Part shown: positions 51,779 to 63,668 of the stretch, piece after piece
Numbering within the stretch: the stretch's first letter is position 1
How the letters are laid out: the number at the start of each line of letters is the position of its first letter
Assembly: GCA_021401465.1 (NCBI GenBank)
Contig: JADDMT010000011.1
Span: forward strand, 1-64,000
Direction: 5' to 3'
DNA length: 64,000 nucleotides
Source: Teratosphaeria epicoccoides
Lineage: Eukaryota > Ascomycota > Dothideomycetes > Mycosphaerellales > Teratosphaeriaceae
Notes under the pieces: generated by a model
What the model was told of the DNA's origin: nothing
What the model saw: the letters and a program-made list of their open reading frames with translations, nothing else
Databases searched by the model: none
Position numbers and translations under genes: made by a program

Positions 51779-54700
51779 ATGCCCCTTGATCGCAAGTATG
51801 TGACCGCCGCCGCCATCGTCGGGTTCGTGTCGTGGGCGCTCCTCACCGACTGGATACCGTCTCTGCGATGGATTCCGCATGCCTTCATCACTGGTGCACT
51901 AGCCAGCGCATTGGGTATACTCTATGTGATCGGCACGACGTCAAGAGTTGTGGTTGGAGCGCAACATGGGAAGCAACCTGGGCCTTTGGCGCCGGCGTGG
52001 AATTCAGATTGGGAAGAAGAGAAGGCTACGCTGAGGGCAAGGGCTGAGTATCGGAGACCGACGATCTTTCCTGAGGCTAGAGGCTTCTCAAGGGCTATAG
52101 ATGGCCTTCTAGACCTCATAATCAGGGACTATGTCACTGGCTGGTACAGGGCGATCAGTCCTCGACCTCTCTTCCAGCATGAGATAGACCGAGGCATCCG
52201 TTCAGCCTTGCTCACTATAGCAGCACGCTTCACAGAGCTGGACGTGGTAGACATTGGCATCGCGAGGCTACTGCCGTTGGTCACCGCACATCTCAAAGAC
52301 TTCTATGATGCTGAGAGAGCGGTAAGAGGCAAGGACTTGGCCGATAACGTTACAGAAAGTGATGAGCTGGATACTGCCATCGCTAAGAAGTACGGAGCGG
52401 GCAAGCTGCATGCTGTGGCGTCGTTGGCGAATACAGACGTGACCACTCCTCAACAAAACTATCTGAGAGGCGTTGTTAAAAATGTTTTGCCAGTAGTCTT
52501 GCCCACAAACATGCAGACAAGCCCAGCGGTCATCGCCCTTGTGCGGGAGATCGTGGCTTGCGCTGTATTGAGCAACATCATGGGTATACTATGCGACCCT
52601 GACATGTGGAACCAAATGATTGTCAACTTCGGAGGGCCGATGCTTCAAGACCGCAAATCAGTGCGAAAAGTGAGGGCAGCTTTGGATCAGCATGCGCCGC
52701 CTGTATCGCCCAAGACCACGCGCAACGCGCAATTCCCAAGGTTGCGACCTTATGATAGTGAGCGACAATTTGAGAGGTTTATTAGAGCGATTCGCACAGT
52801 CACGACTCTCTCCGATGCTCGAAGATTCAGAAGCGAGATCGTAAGTCAGCTGCGAAGAGACGCTGTCGCCGAAGGTCAGGATGCAGCATATCTGCGCCGC
52901 CTTGAAACTGGTCGGCGTCTACTGGATCAAAAGATTTCGACTCTGTCTAGAGTGGACGTTGACGCCAAGTCCAAGCTCTCCCTGCCCTCGTCTCTGGAAG
53001 CGACCACACTTGCCGCGTCCACTTCCCGTAAGAGTCAAGCCAGTCTACGAGAAGTAATCTATGATGCATCTGGCCTAAGCTACTTCATGGAGTACATGGA
53101 TCGGGTGAAGCTAATGCAACTGGTGCAATTCTACCTGGTAGTCGATGGGTTCCGCTATCCGCTGGAAGGCGACAACGACGATCCACCCCCGGGGCTTGCG
53201 GCCGATCCAGATAAGATGAACATTGCTCAGATGTATGAAGGCTACCTAGTCAAGCCAGAGCTGCGTACTTCAGAAACGGCAATGCAAGCGGTGCGTCACT
53301 ATCTCGAGGCGGATTCAAGAGCGACTTCGCAGGATTACTTTGCGGCAAGGAAGGCGGTGCTGCGTACACAGACACAGGTGTACAATTACATGAAAGATGC
53401 ACACTTCGAGAACTTTAAGCGCTCTGACCTTTACTACAAGTGGCTGGCTATTGACGACAATCCGGCCGTCGCGAATCTGCAGACCAAGCAATTACAATCG
53501 CCGCTATCGTTCGGACAAGCGCCTAACAGTAGTGACACTGCGCAAATGAGATGTCGCCGCCCGCAAATGGCGGTGAAGAGGGAGTCCGAGCTGCGAAGGA
53601 CAGTGCTGTCATCTACCGATCTGAAAAGCACTGGCAGGCAGGCCAGCTTCCTTGGCGAGTCGCGGCGATCGCTGGATGACGCTAATCGTCCTGCGTTGTT
53701 CGACGACGATGTCGAGGATGAAAGAATGATGCAGTCGCTGACTAACCTCAAGGATTCTGACTCAGACACAGAGGTTGCCCGCCACGCTCAATATGAAGCC
53801 AAAGCTGTCAGAGATATGCAATCCGCGCTAGATGACATAGTCAATCAGGAGCCAGATAACGCCTCCCTTTTCTCGTCGGATTTGACTGGGAGACCGTCTC
53901 TCGACGCAGGTGATACCCAGCAGCGCAGGCAGTCGTCAGACTCCGTTCGTGCTCACCTGCAGGATCGGCACTCTGAGAAGCTCAGACCAAGCATCGCAAG
54001 CTTGGGTCTCGTTGGCGGTCCTTCTAATCGAGGAGTCTTTGTGGACGATCTGTTTGCGGAAGAAGCGGAGAAATTTGCAGAGGACGAGCACGATGACTCC
54101 AATGGCCCCGACGACTCTGACGACGGGAAAATTCAAGAAGCCGCACCTGGTGACCTCGGGCTCACAGAGGCCATAGACGCACTCAATGCCGAGATCGAGA
54201 AGTTGCATGCACAGAAGGGCGTGTTGGACTCTCTCACAGCAAAGGCTGAGCTCACGAACAATACGGCTGAACTCCGAATCCTGCGCAAATCGGAGCAGAG
54301 TCTGCAGCGTGAGATCAAGCGGAAAGAGATGCAAAAGCAGCAGTACACTGTTCAAGAAAGCGACAACAGTCTGTACGGCCGTGCAGCTGTCAGCATCAAG
54401 TCAGTCATGATAGATCGAGAAGAGGATGGACACGAATACGCGCTCTATGTCATCGAGGTCAGGCGCCAGGCTGGCGACCAGATGCCCGCAGCTACCTGGG
54501 CAGTCACGAGGCGTTACTCTCAGTTCCACGAGTTGCACAAGCGTCTGCGTGCTCGCTTTCCAGCTGTCAAAGATCTCGACTTTCCGCGACGGCAGACACT
54601 TTTCACGTTGCAAAAGGACTTTATTCAGAAGCGACGCGCAATCCTCGAACGGTATCTGCGGTCATTGCTTCTTATCCCTGCCATCTGCCGTAGTCGAGAG

Positions 54701-55529
54701 CTTCGTGCATTCTTGTCGCAGTCCGCGATCATCTCCAATGGATCCGATGGTACACAAGTCGACACTAAAGACTTCGTATCTCGGATCTACAACTCGGTCT
54801 CTGATGGTATGGAGGAGTTTCTAGGCAACATCCCTGTCCTCGATCAGCTGTCTGTTGCTGGTCAGAACCTGATCTCGGCCGCCACAGCCCAATTGAACGG
54901 CGCTACTCCAGCTGGCCCAATTGACAGCCTTGGCCCGGCCACGCACGATCCGAACACGGCCGCCGAAGCCGAAGCAGAGCTCAACGCATACGATACTAAA
55001 GAGGCAGAACCATTCGTAAAGCCCATATGTGACCTCTTCTTGGAAACCTTTGAGTTGTCAAAAGGCAACAGCTGGCTCCGTGGTCGGACAGTCGTTGTCG
55101 TCTTGCATCAGCTGCTTGGTGGCACCATAGAACGCAAAGTGCGGGAGTTGGCTCAGAATGGCCTGGAGGATGATGCTCTAGCTCGGTACGTAGAGATGCT
55201 CAAAGATTTGATGTGGCCTGGTGGCATGATGAGGCCGCCATCTGTCCCCAGGACTCGAGCAGAGAAAGAACGAACTAGGAAAGAAGCAGGTCTGATACTT
55301 GGCGCACTTATTCCAGATTTGGCTGGTGGCGTAGTTGGAAAAGCCAACGCGCAAGCTGCGAGCAGAAAGATCGTGGCCTTGTTAAACAACAGGCGGCTAA
55401 AGTGAGTTTCCTGGCTCCGTCGCTTCTGATGATGCATGTGATACTGACATCCTTGCTAGTGCGCACCTCCTCTTCACGTTGACTGATGAGATTGTCAAGA
55501 TAGTATTCCCAGAACTTACAGACAGATGA
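51779..55529 (+). CDS. MDM1-like PXA/RGS/PX sorting nexin at organelle contacts
   Basis: Two exons, 51779-55401 and 55460-55529 (intron 55402-55459), 3693 nt, 1230 aa. Two N-terminal membrane segments (about residues 8-28 and 36-55) form a hairpin, as in Mdm1/SNX13/SNX14 proteins that tether the ER to the vacuole or lysosome. A PXA domain follows (DLIIRDYVTGWYRAISPRPL; GIRSALLTIAARF). An RGS-like region is near 430-560 (SYFMEYMDRVKLMQLVQFYL). A coiled coil (about 800-860) precedes the PX domain (VTRRYSQFHELHKRLRARFP). The nexin-C domain ends in the second exon (NAHLLFTLTDEIVKIVFPEL). Order and length match fungal Mdm1. Confidence 0.9.
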
Positions 55530-56771
55530 GATATATCATGATACGTAATGTGTATTCTGAGCAGCATTGTGGTCGCGAAAGTAGCTCACGGCGTGCCTCC
55601 CAGCCTCATTTGAGCGTCGAAGGATGCGTCACATGCGGACGAAGCAAACGTGCGACTTAGTCTTCTGGATACCTCAGAATGGCCGATATCACATGCGCTC
55701 TTGACATAAGCTGTAGACTGCGTCGGTATTCGAAGGTGCTATCTGGCTTACGCTGGACTACTTCAAAAGCCGTCTCCAGGCAGAACTCTTTGCTTTGTGG
55801 TAGCGTCCGAGTGTCCGTCCGGTCGAAGCGATCCAAGTGGCAGCACACAGACCCTTCACACGGTGCCGCAATAGCCTCAAGATGTCGTCCACAACAGAAG
55901 CTGGACCATCCATACGAAAATCGAAAGCAGGTAGCTGCAGCCTTTCAAGACTGCATTCTGCATTGATCCTGACGTTCTAGTAGCCTCACCAGCTCAGCAA
56001 GTTCAACCTAAATGCAACGGCAAAGACACGATATCAGGCGAGCCAACCACGCCGAAGTCAAAAGGCCTAGGCTCATCTCTACCGCCCTCCACAAGCAACA
56101 CAGCAGACGCAGATCCAATCGACTGCGGCTCCGCAGATGGGTGCCAATTCAGGTGGAGATAACATGGCGACATTTCCTGGGCCATGTATTACAAAGGACA
56201 GTGGGCTTAAGGCTAAGGTCGGATGGTTTGGCCAAGATGCGAGAGCTTGGGTGAAGGGCAACAACATTCCGGGCAAGTCGAAGCCTTGGATCGAGCGAAC
56301 GATGGAGGAGCAGGAAGGACTGAAGTATACTCTTGGCTAAGTGCATGGTACGAGCCTGTGCTGCCATCAATTTTTCAGCCTATTCCTTTAGCGATGGTCA
56401 GGCCGATACGACCCGAGGTCAGATTCGTGCTCACGTCCTGCTGGGAAAGGTCTCGCTGGGTTTGAGCCAACCCTCTTTTCGGAACTCATCCTCTACATTC
56501 GAGCGCCGCGGGCTTGCACGTTTGGACTTGCCGACAGCCTGTGTAACGCAGGCACGATTTACGAAAGATCATGTTGACAACGGCACTGGTATGCCGAAAG
56601 CCAGGCTTGCTTTCGTCCGAGGTGCGAGCGGGGCTAGACATGGAGAGTACATCTGACAGCCCTTGTCGTCAACGAGCATACTCGATCCTTGTTCATGAGG
56701 GCTTCCTGCCTGTGTTGTACTTTACACATTATTCGTTCCATATTCTGATGCTCCATCACCACGAGCGAAGC
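55530..56771. other. Unresolved intergenic region with candidate small genes
   Basis: 1.24 kb between the MDM1-like gene and the FAD monooxygenase. Gene-like peptide segments occur on both strands: a plus-strand two-exon candidate (55882-56162), a plus-strand frame 56137-56340 (SGLKAKVGWFGQDARAWVKG), and a minus-strand frame ending at 55657 (FCLETAFEVVQRKPDSTFEY). They overlap and cannot all be real. Confidence 0.4.
55882..56162 (+). CDS. Candidate two-exon small polar protein
   Basis: Exons 55882-55930 and 55981-56162 with a 50-nt intron ending CTGACGTTCTAG (good branch and acceptor); 231 nt, 76 aa. The product is Ser/Thr/Pro/Lys-rich and looks disordered (MSSTTEAGPSIRKSK; GEPTTPKSKGLGSSLPPSTS), ending CGSADGCQFRWR. 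The last codons overlap the plus frame 56137-56340 and a further intron could join them. No family is recognised and a minus-strand reading competes. Confidence 0.28.
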
Positions 56772-58195
56772 ATGACTACGATCGGACCGCAGGTCAACGG
56801 CAGTGGGCACACAAATGGATCGACTAGCAAGCCGGAAATAGTGATCGTAGGTCTACCGCATGGGTCCAAAATCGTTCATGGTCTTCACTAATCCTGGACC
56901 AATCCTAGGTCGGTGGCTCATTAGGTGGTCTCGCTGCTGGAACGGCTCTAAAGACTCATGGCTACAACACGACATTGCTTGAACGCACACCAGAGAACCT
57001 ACTCCACAACCAAGGTGCTGGCATCGTGGCTGGAGGCGACACCATCGAGTTCTTCAAGCAATATGACCGGACAGGCAAGCCGGTGGCGGTACCTTCGTAC
57101 AAGCGGCTGTACTTGGATCGCAAAGGCAATGTCATCCATGAGGAAGCAAATCGACAGAACATGACGAGTTGGGACCTTACCTATTATCTGCTTCGAGCCA
57201 ATTACGACAGGATAGACAGTCCGTATCTGAAGGGCTATTCACTTCCAGAGGTGCGGCCGACAGATGGCAAGGTCACGTACTGGTCTGGCTGTACTGTGAC
57301 CAACATTAAAGACGAAGGATCAAAAGTTCGCATCTTTTTCAAGCGTAGAGACGCACAGACAGGCAAAGAAACACCAGACGAGACCACGGCAGACATGCTT
57401 ATTGCGGCAGACGGCCCGTCTTCGACGATTCGCAAAATATTCGAGCCTGAAATTAAACGTACATATGCCGGCTACGTCGTCATCCGTGGCACGGTGCCAG
57501 AGTCCCAGGTCACTAAAGCGGCCCATGAAGTCTTCGCCGAGCGCTTCTGCTTCTTCCATGCGCCAGGCATCCAAAATCTGACGTACACCATCGCTGGTGA
57601 GCACGGAGATACCACCCCAGGCAAGCGGCTGCTGAACTTCGTCTGGTACGCCAATTTTCCTGAAGGCTCTCCAGAGCTAGAGAAGCTCATGACGGACAAG
57701 GACGGCAGAAGAAGACACATAACCGTCCCACCGGGCATGATCGATCAAAAGGCGTGGGAGATGGTGAAGAAAATGGGCCATGATCGACTACCGCCGCAAA
57801 TGGCGGAGATGGCGGAGAAGACCGAGCAGCCGTTTGTGCAGTGCATCACCGACGTGATTACTCCCAAGAATCTATACATGGGCGACAAGGTGGTGTTGAT
57901 AGGCGATGCTCTGGCCGGCTTTCGCCCGCATACGGTCGCGAGTACGAGTCAAGCTGCTTTTGACGTTATGTGCTTGGTGGAGTGGCTGGACGGGAAGATC
58001 GACAGGAATCGGTTTGTGCGGCAGACGATGCAGTATGCGCGTGAGATCCAGGCTATGGGTGTGAGGATCGGAGATAGGAGTCAATTTGAGGAGTTGCCGA
58101 TGGAGGAGTACATTGCTGATAGGAATTTTGCGAGCATTAAGCGGGAGGATCGGGAGTATGGGGACTGGACGCATGAAGGGTTGGATGAGATATAG
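56772..58195 (+). CDS. FAD-dependent monooxygenase (aromatic hydroxylase-like)
   Basis: Two exons, 56772-56846 and 56909-58195 (intron 56847-56908), 1362 nt, 453 aa. The Rossmann GxGxxG-type motif is made across the splice: PEIVI joined to VGGSLGGLAAGTALKTHGYN. A DG motif (MLIAADGPSSTIRKIF) and the GD motif (GDKVVLIGDALAGFRPHTVA) follow in the order of class A flavoprotein hydroxylases. The YNTTLLERTPENLLHNQGAG start resembles 2,6-dihydroxypyridine 3-monooxygenase-like proteins, but the substrate cannot be told. The second exon alone lacks the dinucleotide motif, so the small first exon is essential. It stands alone, without a visible catabolic cluster. Confidence 0.85.
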
Positions 58196-58434
58196 ATATG
58201 AAGCCGAGAGCGTGGATGTTGATGCTTGAAAGCCTGTCCTTAATTTGAGGATCAGCTGCTGAGAGCTTCGGCGCCTGTGTGAAGTAATGAGCCTCATGGA
58301 ACAACGCAGTGGATGCGTGTGTGTATCTGGAACAATGGTGGCTCGACGTCAAGTCAAGAACGCGAGTGTTCTCCTGCTGGACTCGCTGAGACTGACTTTT
58401 GACAGTGTCTCTGCCACGGGCAGACAAATGTTTC

Positions 58435-59799
58435 TCATGACACCTTTGCTCTCATCATCATTTCTCGCCCAAGCGCGGCACCTGCCACACTCCCAGCATC
58501 AATCACACCACCACTCCTCTCCAGATTCAGCGTCTTCCGATGGTTCGCCGAGAAGAAGAAGCGATGTCGATTCGCGTGCACCGCCTCCGTGGTCGCCGCC
58601 AGCAGCAGCTCGAGTGCCTGTTCATGTGATGTACCAGCCGCTCCCTGGATGAAAGGCTGTCCCTGGTTTGCCACGACGGCTGTAAACTTCTCCCCGGAAT
58701 CTTGCTGTCTTTGGTTGTCAGTGGGTGCGCTGTGCTTCGATTGCGGCGGACGAGAAGCAGAAGTCAGAGTGCTCTCCACCACAAGCACCGGGTCAATGTC
58801 GCTTGCACGGGAAAACTGTAAATATAGCAATGCCCAACAGTTTGACAATATCTCTTTGCGCAGACGGTCGAAGTCGGCAGCTGTATGGGCCTGATGCGGC
58901 GTCGTGATCAAAGTTTGCTGTGCCTGATGCGCAATGAGGGATTGCTGCAAGTGGTCGAAATCCATGAGGTTGTTCTGCGAGCATCGGTCGTTCGGTTGTT
59001 GTGCGCGGGATTCCAGGAGTCGTACTGTACGGCCGACGGGCGGTCGCTGTAGTGCCATCTTTTCCGCATACTGCTCTTTAGTGCGTGTTTCATCCTTATC
59101 CCGCGTGGTTTTGCGCCGCCCTTCTGTCGATGATGTGGTGTCGAAGAAGCCACGATCCTGCTTTCCCTCCCCCATCACGACTCTCTTAGCATAGCCAATG
59201 ATTCCCATGGGATCAAAATTGAATCGCCTCCTTGGGCGCTGCCTCTGGTAATCCCAGGGAGGGCAGTTGCCACAATGATGTCGCCTTGGGCTGTCCAACG
59301 ATGGGTTCAGAGGCACAAATAGAGGATCGCCATGACGGGGCACGGCCATCTTTGCCCCAAAACCTGAATATGAAATAATGTAGTGCTTGGTTGGACGACC
59401 AAGGAGACGAGGTCAATCCTTGTTGGAGAGGTATCCGCTGGAAAGACTGGTGAGAGAGAAGCTCGACGCGCCGGACGGCTGACAGGGAGTGACAAGGTGC
59501 ACATGGGATCCTCACCTCGCAGCAGCCAGTCATGCATTCGTACATCGTCGGCGCTATCAACAAGAGATCGCTCAGGGCGAGCATGTGGCGGCCAGGCGGT
59601 GGGTTGTTTGGGTGAACGTTAGAAGAACTTGGTGAGCTACATGCGCTGTGGCTGCATTCCAGTCCAACAATCTTAGAGCTTGTCGGTGCGTCGGTGGCAG
59701 TTTGTAGCGCGCGAGAGCAGCTTGCAACGCCTGAGGCCAACCAACAGTAACCTTATGCCTGGTTGGCTCGACAGCCAAGGCGCTGGAGTTTCGAGTCAT
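58435..59799 (-). CDS. Protein of unknown function, three exons
   Basis: Exons 59641-59799, 59516-59570 and 58435-59363; introns 59571-59640 (TCTAACG branch site) and 59364-59514 (GTGAGG donor); 1143 nt, 380 aa. Exon 1 gives MTRNSSALAVEPTRHK and VGWPQALQAALARYKLPPTH. Exon 2 gives RSLVDSADDVRMHDWLLR. Exon 3 continues GFGAKMAVPRHGDPLFVPLN, then a basic stretch (YQRQRPRRRFNFDPMGIIGY), a charged polar middle and an Ala-rich C-terminus. No domain is recognised; composition suggests a largely disordered protein. The last exon also has an internal ATG at 59349 giving 304 aa, a simpler alternative. The upstream exons fit in frame and read naturally, so I prefer the longer model. Confidence 0.5.
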
Positions 59800-60719
59800 G
59801 CTTTCTAGCTCAGATTGCAGGAGTGCCAGGCTGCCAGCACAAACGGGCAGCGTCAAGAGCTTGGGGCTTCTTGGTTAGGCAGGCGTGCGCGGCGGGAGTG
59901 CGCGCTGGCCCGGGCCCCGCGAGATGATGGCTCGCAACGGCGGTGATTTTGGTCGCAAGAACATCAAGTGCTCAATGCGGAAGATGCTCGAGCAGTGCAT
60001 CATGCCATCATCGTGGCACATGACTTCTGACCCTGCTCTTCCGCTCCAGTCGAGCCAGCAGACTTGGATGTGCACGTTACAGTCAGCCAGCTGTCATCCC
60101 GGTCGGGGTGGTGCGATGTTGTGAGAAGCCTCACGATGGGAGCTCACATCCCCACGACAGAGCTCTACGGGTACTTGTATCTGTGAAAAGAAAGCCCCTG
60201 GCCATGCCCGAGTCCAGACCAGTCTGCCCGCAATAACAAATCGCCGCCAACCACGCGCCCGCCACAATCACGCGCAAGCCAAAACGCGGGGAAGGAGGGA
60301 TAGACCATGGTTGCTGTGGCATGCATGGTGCTAGCAAGGCATGTGAGGGTAGGGAACGATTCGTAACATCTGGCACGTCCCTGCCAGCTTCATGCTTCGG
60401 ACATGTGTGGTGTTGCCTCGCTGCCCCGTGTTCAACGACAGCGCAGACATCACTTCTGTGCCATCCTGACTCTTCGTACGAGACGAATCGCCGCAATTTG
60501 AGTTGTCATTGCGTTTCTGTGGGACGACTGACCCACACACCATCGCTAGCGTCGATCAGTCTCAGGAACCACCAAGTGGCATATAGCAGCACAGCCGTCA
60601 CACTTATGCTTCTCGGTAGTGATGCAGAAGCAGCATTCTGAGAGGAAGCCCTGCGATTGACCTTTTCCCCCCCCCACTCTCGACCTCATCCGACGCAACC
60701 TTCATCTTCCCCCGCGAGC
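59800..60719. other. Intergenic region, divergent promoters
   Basis: 920 bp between the unknown three-exon gene (-) and the glutaredoxin gene (+). A C-run (60667-60675) lies just upstream of the glutaredoxin start. No supported gene; short frames only. Confidence 0.5.
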
Positions 60720-61625
60720 ATGCCTTCAAGTCGGCGCGTGAGGGTGACAGGCCTGGTTGCTGTCCTGACAGTCTTGGTCATCATCTACGTCACGAACGGC
60801 CCGAGGAGCACCTACAATTCTCAGTTCTACACTCGGACAGTGGAGGCGCTGAAGACCCGGCAAGATGCCCAGCTCAGACAGGACATGATCGAGAAGGAGA
60901 AGTCACAGCACGACAGGGTTGAACGACTACACAAAGAGCACAATGCCGCTGTATCCGCCATCGCGTCGGAAGAGACGGCTACGGCCAAAGTCGCTGGTGC
61001 TGCTGGTAGCGTGGCAGGCGCAGGATCTAGTGATCAGAAGCCACTGGCCGCGGATGTGAAGGATGCGATCGAGGAAGGTAACATTGTACCTGTTGCAGGC
61101 AGGAGGACAATGAAGGACAGCAACCACAAGATAGTGCAGTCGAGACCCACGGGTGACGACAACGATGGTGTAGCGAAGGTCGGCAATGTCGAGGCGCGGC
61201 CCACGAAATCAACATTCATAGCAGCAGGGCCAGAGACGGCAGAAGAGCACCAAGTCGAGGCCGAGCTTGATGCAATTCTCAAGAAGGGGCCGATCATTGT
61301 GTTCTCGAAGTCGTACTGTCCATTCAGCAAGAAGGCAAAACACATTCTTCAGGACTTGTACATCATCACTCCTCCGCCATATGTGGTCGAGCTGGACCAA
61401 CATGAGCTCGGTCTCGGACTGCAGGATGCGCTGCAAAAGAGCACGAAGAGGCGCACAGTGCCAAATATCCTCATCAATGGCAAGAGCATAGGGGGCGGAG
61501 ACGAGATTGAGGCGCTGCATGGTAGGGGCGAGCTGATTGAGAAGATAACGAGTATGGTTGGGAAGAGAGTTGAGATCAAGAAAAATGATGGTGGAGCAAA
61601 GACAGAGGTCAAGTTCAAAACATGA
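60720..61625 (+). CDS. Membrane-anchored monothiol glutaredoxin (Grx6/Grx7 type)
   Basis: Single exon, 301 aa. The N-terminus is a type II signal anchor (VTGLVAVLTVLVIIYVTN, residues about 10-27), then a coiled, Lys/Glu-rich stem and a C-terminal glutaredoxin domain. The active site is KSYCPFSKKAKHIL, with one Cys (CPFS), so monothiol. TVPNILINGKSIGGGDEIEA carries the conserved TVP glutathione-binding motif and the GG-D turn. This layout matches yeast Grx6/Grx7, which sit in the early secretory pathway facing the lumen. The first in-frame ATG is 60720; the open frame upstream starts with TTG. The stem is longer than in yeast. Confidence 0.9.
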   Translation: MPSSRRVRVTGLVAVLTVLVIIYVTNGPRSTYNSQFYTRTVEALKTRQDAQLRQDMIEKEKSQHDRVERLHKEHNAAVSAIASEETATAKVAGAAGSVAGAGSSDQKPLAADVKDAIEEGNIVPVAGRRTMKDSNHKIVQSRPTGDDNDGVAKVGNVEARPTKSTFIAAGPETAEEHQVEAELDAILKKGPIIVFSKSYCPFSKKAKHILQDLYIITPPPYVVELDQHELGLGLQDALQKSTKRRTVPNILINGKSIGGGDEIEALHGRGELIEKITSMVGKRVEIKKNDGGAKTEVKFKT

Positions 61626-62279
61626 GAAGTGTGCTTGTGGTGCCCCTGTTGCACTCCAAGAGTGGGCCGGCATTGAATGCATGCATGTGAATCGTGGTGT
61701 GGTGACGCCATGGCGTAACGAAACGGAAGCGTACTAGTCGGTAACGCATACCCAGTGTACCGATCCCATTTCTTGTGCCCCTTTTCGAATCGTCGTGTGT
61801 ACTACACTGAGAGGCCAGAGGGCTGGCCCGAGGCTTGAGCTGGTACTGATTCAGAGTCGCTGGTGATATCAACTGCTGGAGATCGATCCCAGGCCAGAAA
61901 TGCTGGACAGTGTCGACATGTGGTTCAGAGACGATCATTCGGCATGTCCGGATCAGTGAAAAGACCCCCAAGCTCAATGATCAATTGCATTCCGCAGCAA
62001 TTAGAGATATCCATCGGAGAGGAACCATGCACATCGAATGGGCCTTCTCTCATGACTCAGCACACTCTCGTGACCGCGCGACATTCTTAGCGCGCCTCGG
62101 AAGCTAGGCGGCAATTCGCCGCGTGAACTACGCGCTCGCCGCCTTCGTTTCTTGCCACTCACGCTTGCAATTCCCTTTACACTGCAGGTCTCTTGATCCC
62201 AAACTCAGATCGTCGCGCAGCTCATCCGCTGCCGTTGTAACTTTGCCGCGATTCTGCCCAAGATCCCCTTGACGGCGCA
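61626..62279. other. Intergenic region upstream of RAD51
   Basis: 654 bp with the glutaredoxin 3' end and RAD51 promoter. Several GCGCG/ACGCG-like steps occur near 62078-62135, but I cannot claim an MCB-type cell-cycle site. No gene seen. Confidence 0.45.
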
Positions 62280-63383
62280 ATGTCCGCCGAGGAAGCAGAC
62301 ATCCAACAAGAGTACGACGATGGCCTCGCCGGTGGGCCTGGCGCACCCACACCATTGAGCGCTCTGGAGGGCGTCGCAGGCCTGACGAAAAGAGACATAC
62401 AATTGTTTGTGGATGGCGGATACAACACTGTCGAGAGCGTAGCATACACACCAAAGAAGATACTGGAGCAAATAAAAGGCATCAGCGAGCAGAAGGCGAC
62501 AAAAATATTGACTGAAGGTATGTACTCTTGGACCATTTTGAGCTGGTGCAAGCCTCTGAAACATAATACAGCTTCGAAGCTGGTACCAATGGGCTTCACG
62601 ACCGCAACTGAGATGCATGCGAGGCGTTCGGAACTGATCAGTATTACTACTGGCTCCAAGAACCTCGACACACTTCTCGCAGGGGGCATCGAGACCGGCA
62701 GCATTACGGAGATCTTCGGCGAGTTCAGAACAGGAAAGTCGCAGATATGTCATACACTTGCCGTGACGTGCCAGCTACCATTCGACATGGGTGGTGGTGA
62801 GGGCAAATGCTTATACATCGACACAGAAGGCACCTTCCGTCCGGTCCGACTGCTGTCAGTCGCGAATCGCTATGGCTTGTCTGGTGAGGAGGTGCTGGAC
62901 AACGTCGCGTATGCCCGTGCCTACAACAGCGACCATCAGCTTCAACTCCTCAATCAGGCCGCGCAGATGATGACAGAGACCCGCTTCTCCCTGTTAGTGG
63001 TTGACTCCGCGACATCGCTATACCGGACAGACTTCATGGGCCGTGGCGAGCTTTCATCAAGGCAGACTCACCTCGCTAAGTTCATGCGCACCCTTCAGCG
63101 ATTGGCAGACGAATTTGGCATTGCTGTTGTGATCACAAATCAAGTCGTTGCGCAAGTTGACGGTGGACCATCAGCTATGTTCAACCCTGATCCAAAGAAG
63201 CCAATTGGAGGCAACATCATCGCTCATGCCTCCACCACGAGATTGAGCTTGAAGAAGGGCAGGGGTGAGACCAGAATTTGCAAGATATACGACTCGCCGT
63301 GCTTGCCGGAGTCAGATTGCATGTTCGCGATTGGAGAAGAGGGTATCGGCGATCCAAGTCCAAAGGACATGGACAAAGATTAA
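62280..63383 (+). CDS. RAD51: DNA recombinase RAD51
   Basis: Two exons, 62280-62517 and 62572-63383 (intron 62518-62571), 1050 nt, 349 aa. RAD51 forms filaments on single-stranded DNA and performs homology search and strand exchange. The N-terminal helix-hairpin-helix reads GVAGLTKRDIQLFVDGGYNT and GISEQKATKIL. The core has Walker A GEFRTGKS (129-136), Walker B LLVVDS, YIDTEGTFRPVRLLSVANRY, and VVITNQVVAQVDGG of loop L2. The intron is 54 nt, a multiple of three and free of stops, so an unspliced reading adds 18 residues; GTATGT...TACAG ends and the family reading TEASKLVPMGF show it is an intron. RAD51 is preferred over DMC1 from the N-terminus and overall wording. Confidence 0.94.
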   Translation: MSAEEADIQQEYDDGLAGGPGAPTPLSALEGVAGLTKRDIQLFVDGGYNTVESVAYTPKKILEQIKGISEQKATKILTEGMYSWTILSWCKPLKHNTASKLVPMGFTTATEMHARRSELISITTGSKNLDTLLAGGIETGSITEIFGEFRTGKSQICHTLAVTCQLPFDMGGGEGKCLYIDTEGTFRPVRLLSVANRYGLSGEEVLDNVAYARAYNSDHQLQLLNQAAQMMTETRFSLLVVDSATSLYRTDFMGRGELSSRQTHLAKFMRTLQRLADEFGIAVVITNQVVAQVDGGPSAMFNPDPKKPIGGNIIAHASTTRLSLKKGRGETRICKIYDSPCLPESDCMFAIGEEGIGDPSPKDMDKD

Positions 63384-63668
63384 GTGGGATGTAGTGATAT
63401 CAGCACAGCAGAGTCACGGGCTTCTGTTTGTTCCATTTCCGCTTGTATGCTTTGACTTACGACCCATGATAGTATAGTCTGGCGCTGAGTGCACGATGGC
63501 TCACCACAGATGTTTGTGGATGTGAATTTGGTTGTGACCTCCAAGCTTAGCCGGCGTTCAGCCGCCAACGCGTTCACGTTGTCTGAAACATTCAAACATT
63601 TCTACAACAATGCCTCTTCCGCTAACTAAGATCAGCACATCGTCGTAGACCACCAGCAGGCCTTCAAG

